Shown here: piece by piece, positions 5,639 through 6,117 of the stretch
How the letters are laid out: each line of letters opens with the position of its first letter
How positions within the stretch are numbered: the first letter of the stretch is position 1
Assembly: GCA_022447485.1 (NCBI GenBank)
Contig: JAKVCH010000198.1
Location: forward strand, 1 to 6,117
DNA: 6,117 bases
From: Polyangiaceae bacterium
Lineage (GTDB): Bacteria > Myxococcota_A > Polyangia > Polyangiales > Polyangiaceae
Reading direction: 5' to 3'
Translations under genes and position numbers: made by a program
Notes under the pieces: generated by a model
The model's input: the letters and a program-made list of their open reading frames with translations, nothing else
Told to the model about the DNA's origin: nothing
Databases searched by the model: none

Positions 5639-6117
5639 TGAGGTCTGCTGCCTTTATTCTTGCGGGCATCTTCCTAACGCTTGCTCAGGGGCTCTTCTAT
5701 TATTTTTTCTTACCCTTTTCCGACTTAGAAATCGCAGGGTTGAGTGGAGCAGAGTTAGTCCATGGCCTGACCCCTAACTTGGTATTGCCGCTGGTCATCT
5801 ACCTTGGAATCCACGAAGACTCGACAGCGCGAGGTGCATTAATTTCCTTTGGCTTGGGTTGGTGCGTCGACATCCTGGGAGGGGGGCCAGCTTTCTTGTT
5901 TCGCTTTACGATGGTCGTTTTGTGGTGGTTGTCCAGAGCGGCAAGCGCGCGAGTCAGTGCTCAGTCTGGCCTAATGCGAGTTCCACTCGCATTCTTTCTT
6001 TCCGTGATCCAGAGCGTTCTGGTGCTGGCATTATTGGCAATTTTTGGAAAGGATGGCCGCGTTCCTTTAGAAATTGCTACCGTGACATTGCCCCATGCTC
6101 TGTCTACCGCTCTTTTT
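5638..6117 (+). CDS. mreD: Rod shape-determining protein MreD, 3' end missing
   Basis: Integral inner-membrane component of the elongation complex, partner of MreC. The frame opens at GTG 5638-5640, sharing its first G with the mreC TAG, and stays open for 160 codons to the window edge. AAGGA (5625-5629) lies 8 bases before the GTG. The product is very hydrophobic, with about five membrane stretches: roughly 4-26, 43-58, 64-80, 84-100 and 114-136. The pattern TPNLVLPLVIYLGIHEDSTA followed by RGALISFGLGWCVDILGGGP matches the family core, in which a P-L-V-L-x-Y segment is followed by a G-x-x-x-D-x-L-x-G-x-P loop. E. coli MreD is 162 residues, so little should be missing unless this version is longer. 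Low sequence conservation in MreD makes context (directly after mreC) important to the call. Confidence 0.92.
   Translation, partial: MRSAAFILAGIFLTLAQGLFYYFFLPFSDLEIAGLSGAELVHGLTPNLVLPLVIYLGIHEDSTARGALISFGLGWCVDILGGGPAFLFRFTMVVLWWLSRAASARVSAQSGLMRVPLAFFLSVIQSVLVLALLAIFGKDGRVPLEIATVTLPHALSTALF

Overview
The window is mostly ordinary bacterial chromosome, with one less usual gene, a tandem-RRM RNA-binding protein. MreB is near full length and reads like deltaproteobacterial homologues in the broad sense (Desulfobacterota/Myxococcota-type), for example in the stretches GKGIV..EPSVVAVQ, MLGRTPGNIEAIRP and LERTPPELAADIVDKG. Base composition is moderate. The mreB-mreC-mreD order and the MreC architecture (membrane anchor, coiled coil, beta domain) fit a rod-shaped Gram-negative. 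The lineage is an inference from remembered family patterns, not from a search.

Layout: (1) Left edge to 1261, plus strand: the 3' part of an M24 Xaa-Pro aminopeptidase P (pepP-like), cut by the window start. (2) 1258-2160 (possibly to 2196), minus strand: a YegS/DgkB-type diacylglycerol or lipid kinase-like protein. It converges on pepP with a 4-base stop-to-stop overlap. (3) 2161-2437: a divergent gap holding a perfect 14-bp palindrome and a probable small one-helix membrane protein. (4) 2438-3424, plus strand: a 328-residue protein with two RRM domains and a long disordered tail rich in Gly, Arg and Lys. (5) 3425-3729: a 305-base non-coding stretch with a possible terminator and the mreB leader. 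(6) 3730-6117, plus strand: mreB, mreC and the start of mreD, which runs off the right edge. mreD is still open at the window end and has no stop codon here.

Functional reading: the right half is the cell-shape operon. MreB filaments on the inner membrane, MreC in the periplasm and MreD in the membrane form the elongasome scaffold; pbp2/mrdA and rodA would be expected next, off the window. The left half is a set of unrelated single genes: peptide turnover, lipid phosphorylation and an RNA-binding protein. The tightest couplings are mreB-mreC (16-base gap with a strong ribosome site) and mreC-mreD (stop and start share one base).

Start codons are often not ATG: the preferred calls are GTG for the kinase and mreD, and TTG for mreC and the small membrane ORF. 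I found no tRNA, rRNA, CRISPR array, insertion sequence or clear sign of horizontal transfer. I see no convincing new multi-gene system. The items most worth a second look are the RRM protein, the small upstream ORF, the palindrome and the mreB leader region.
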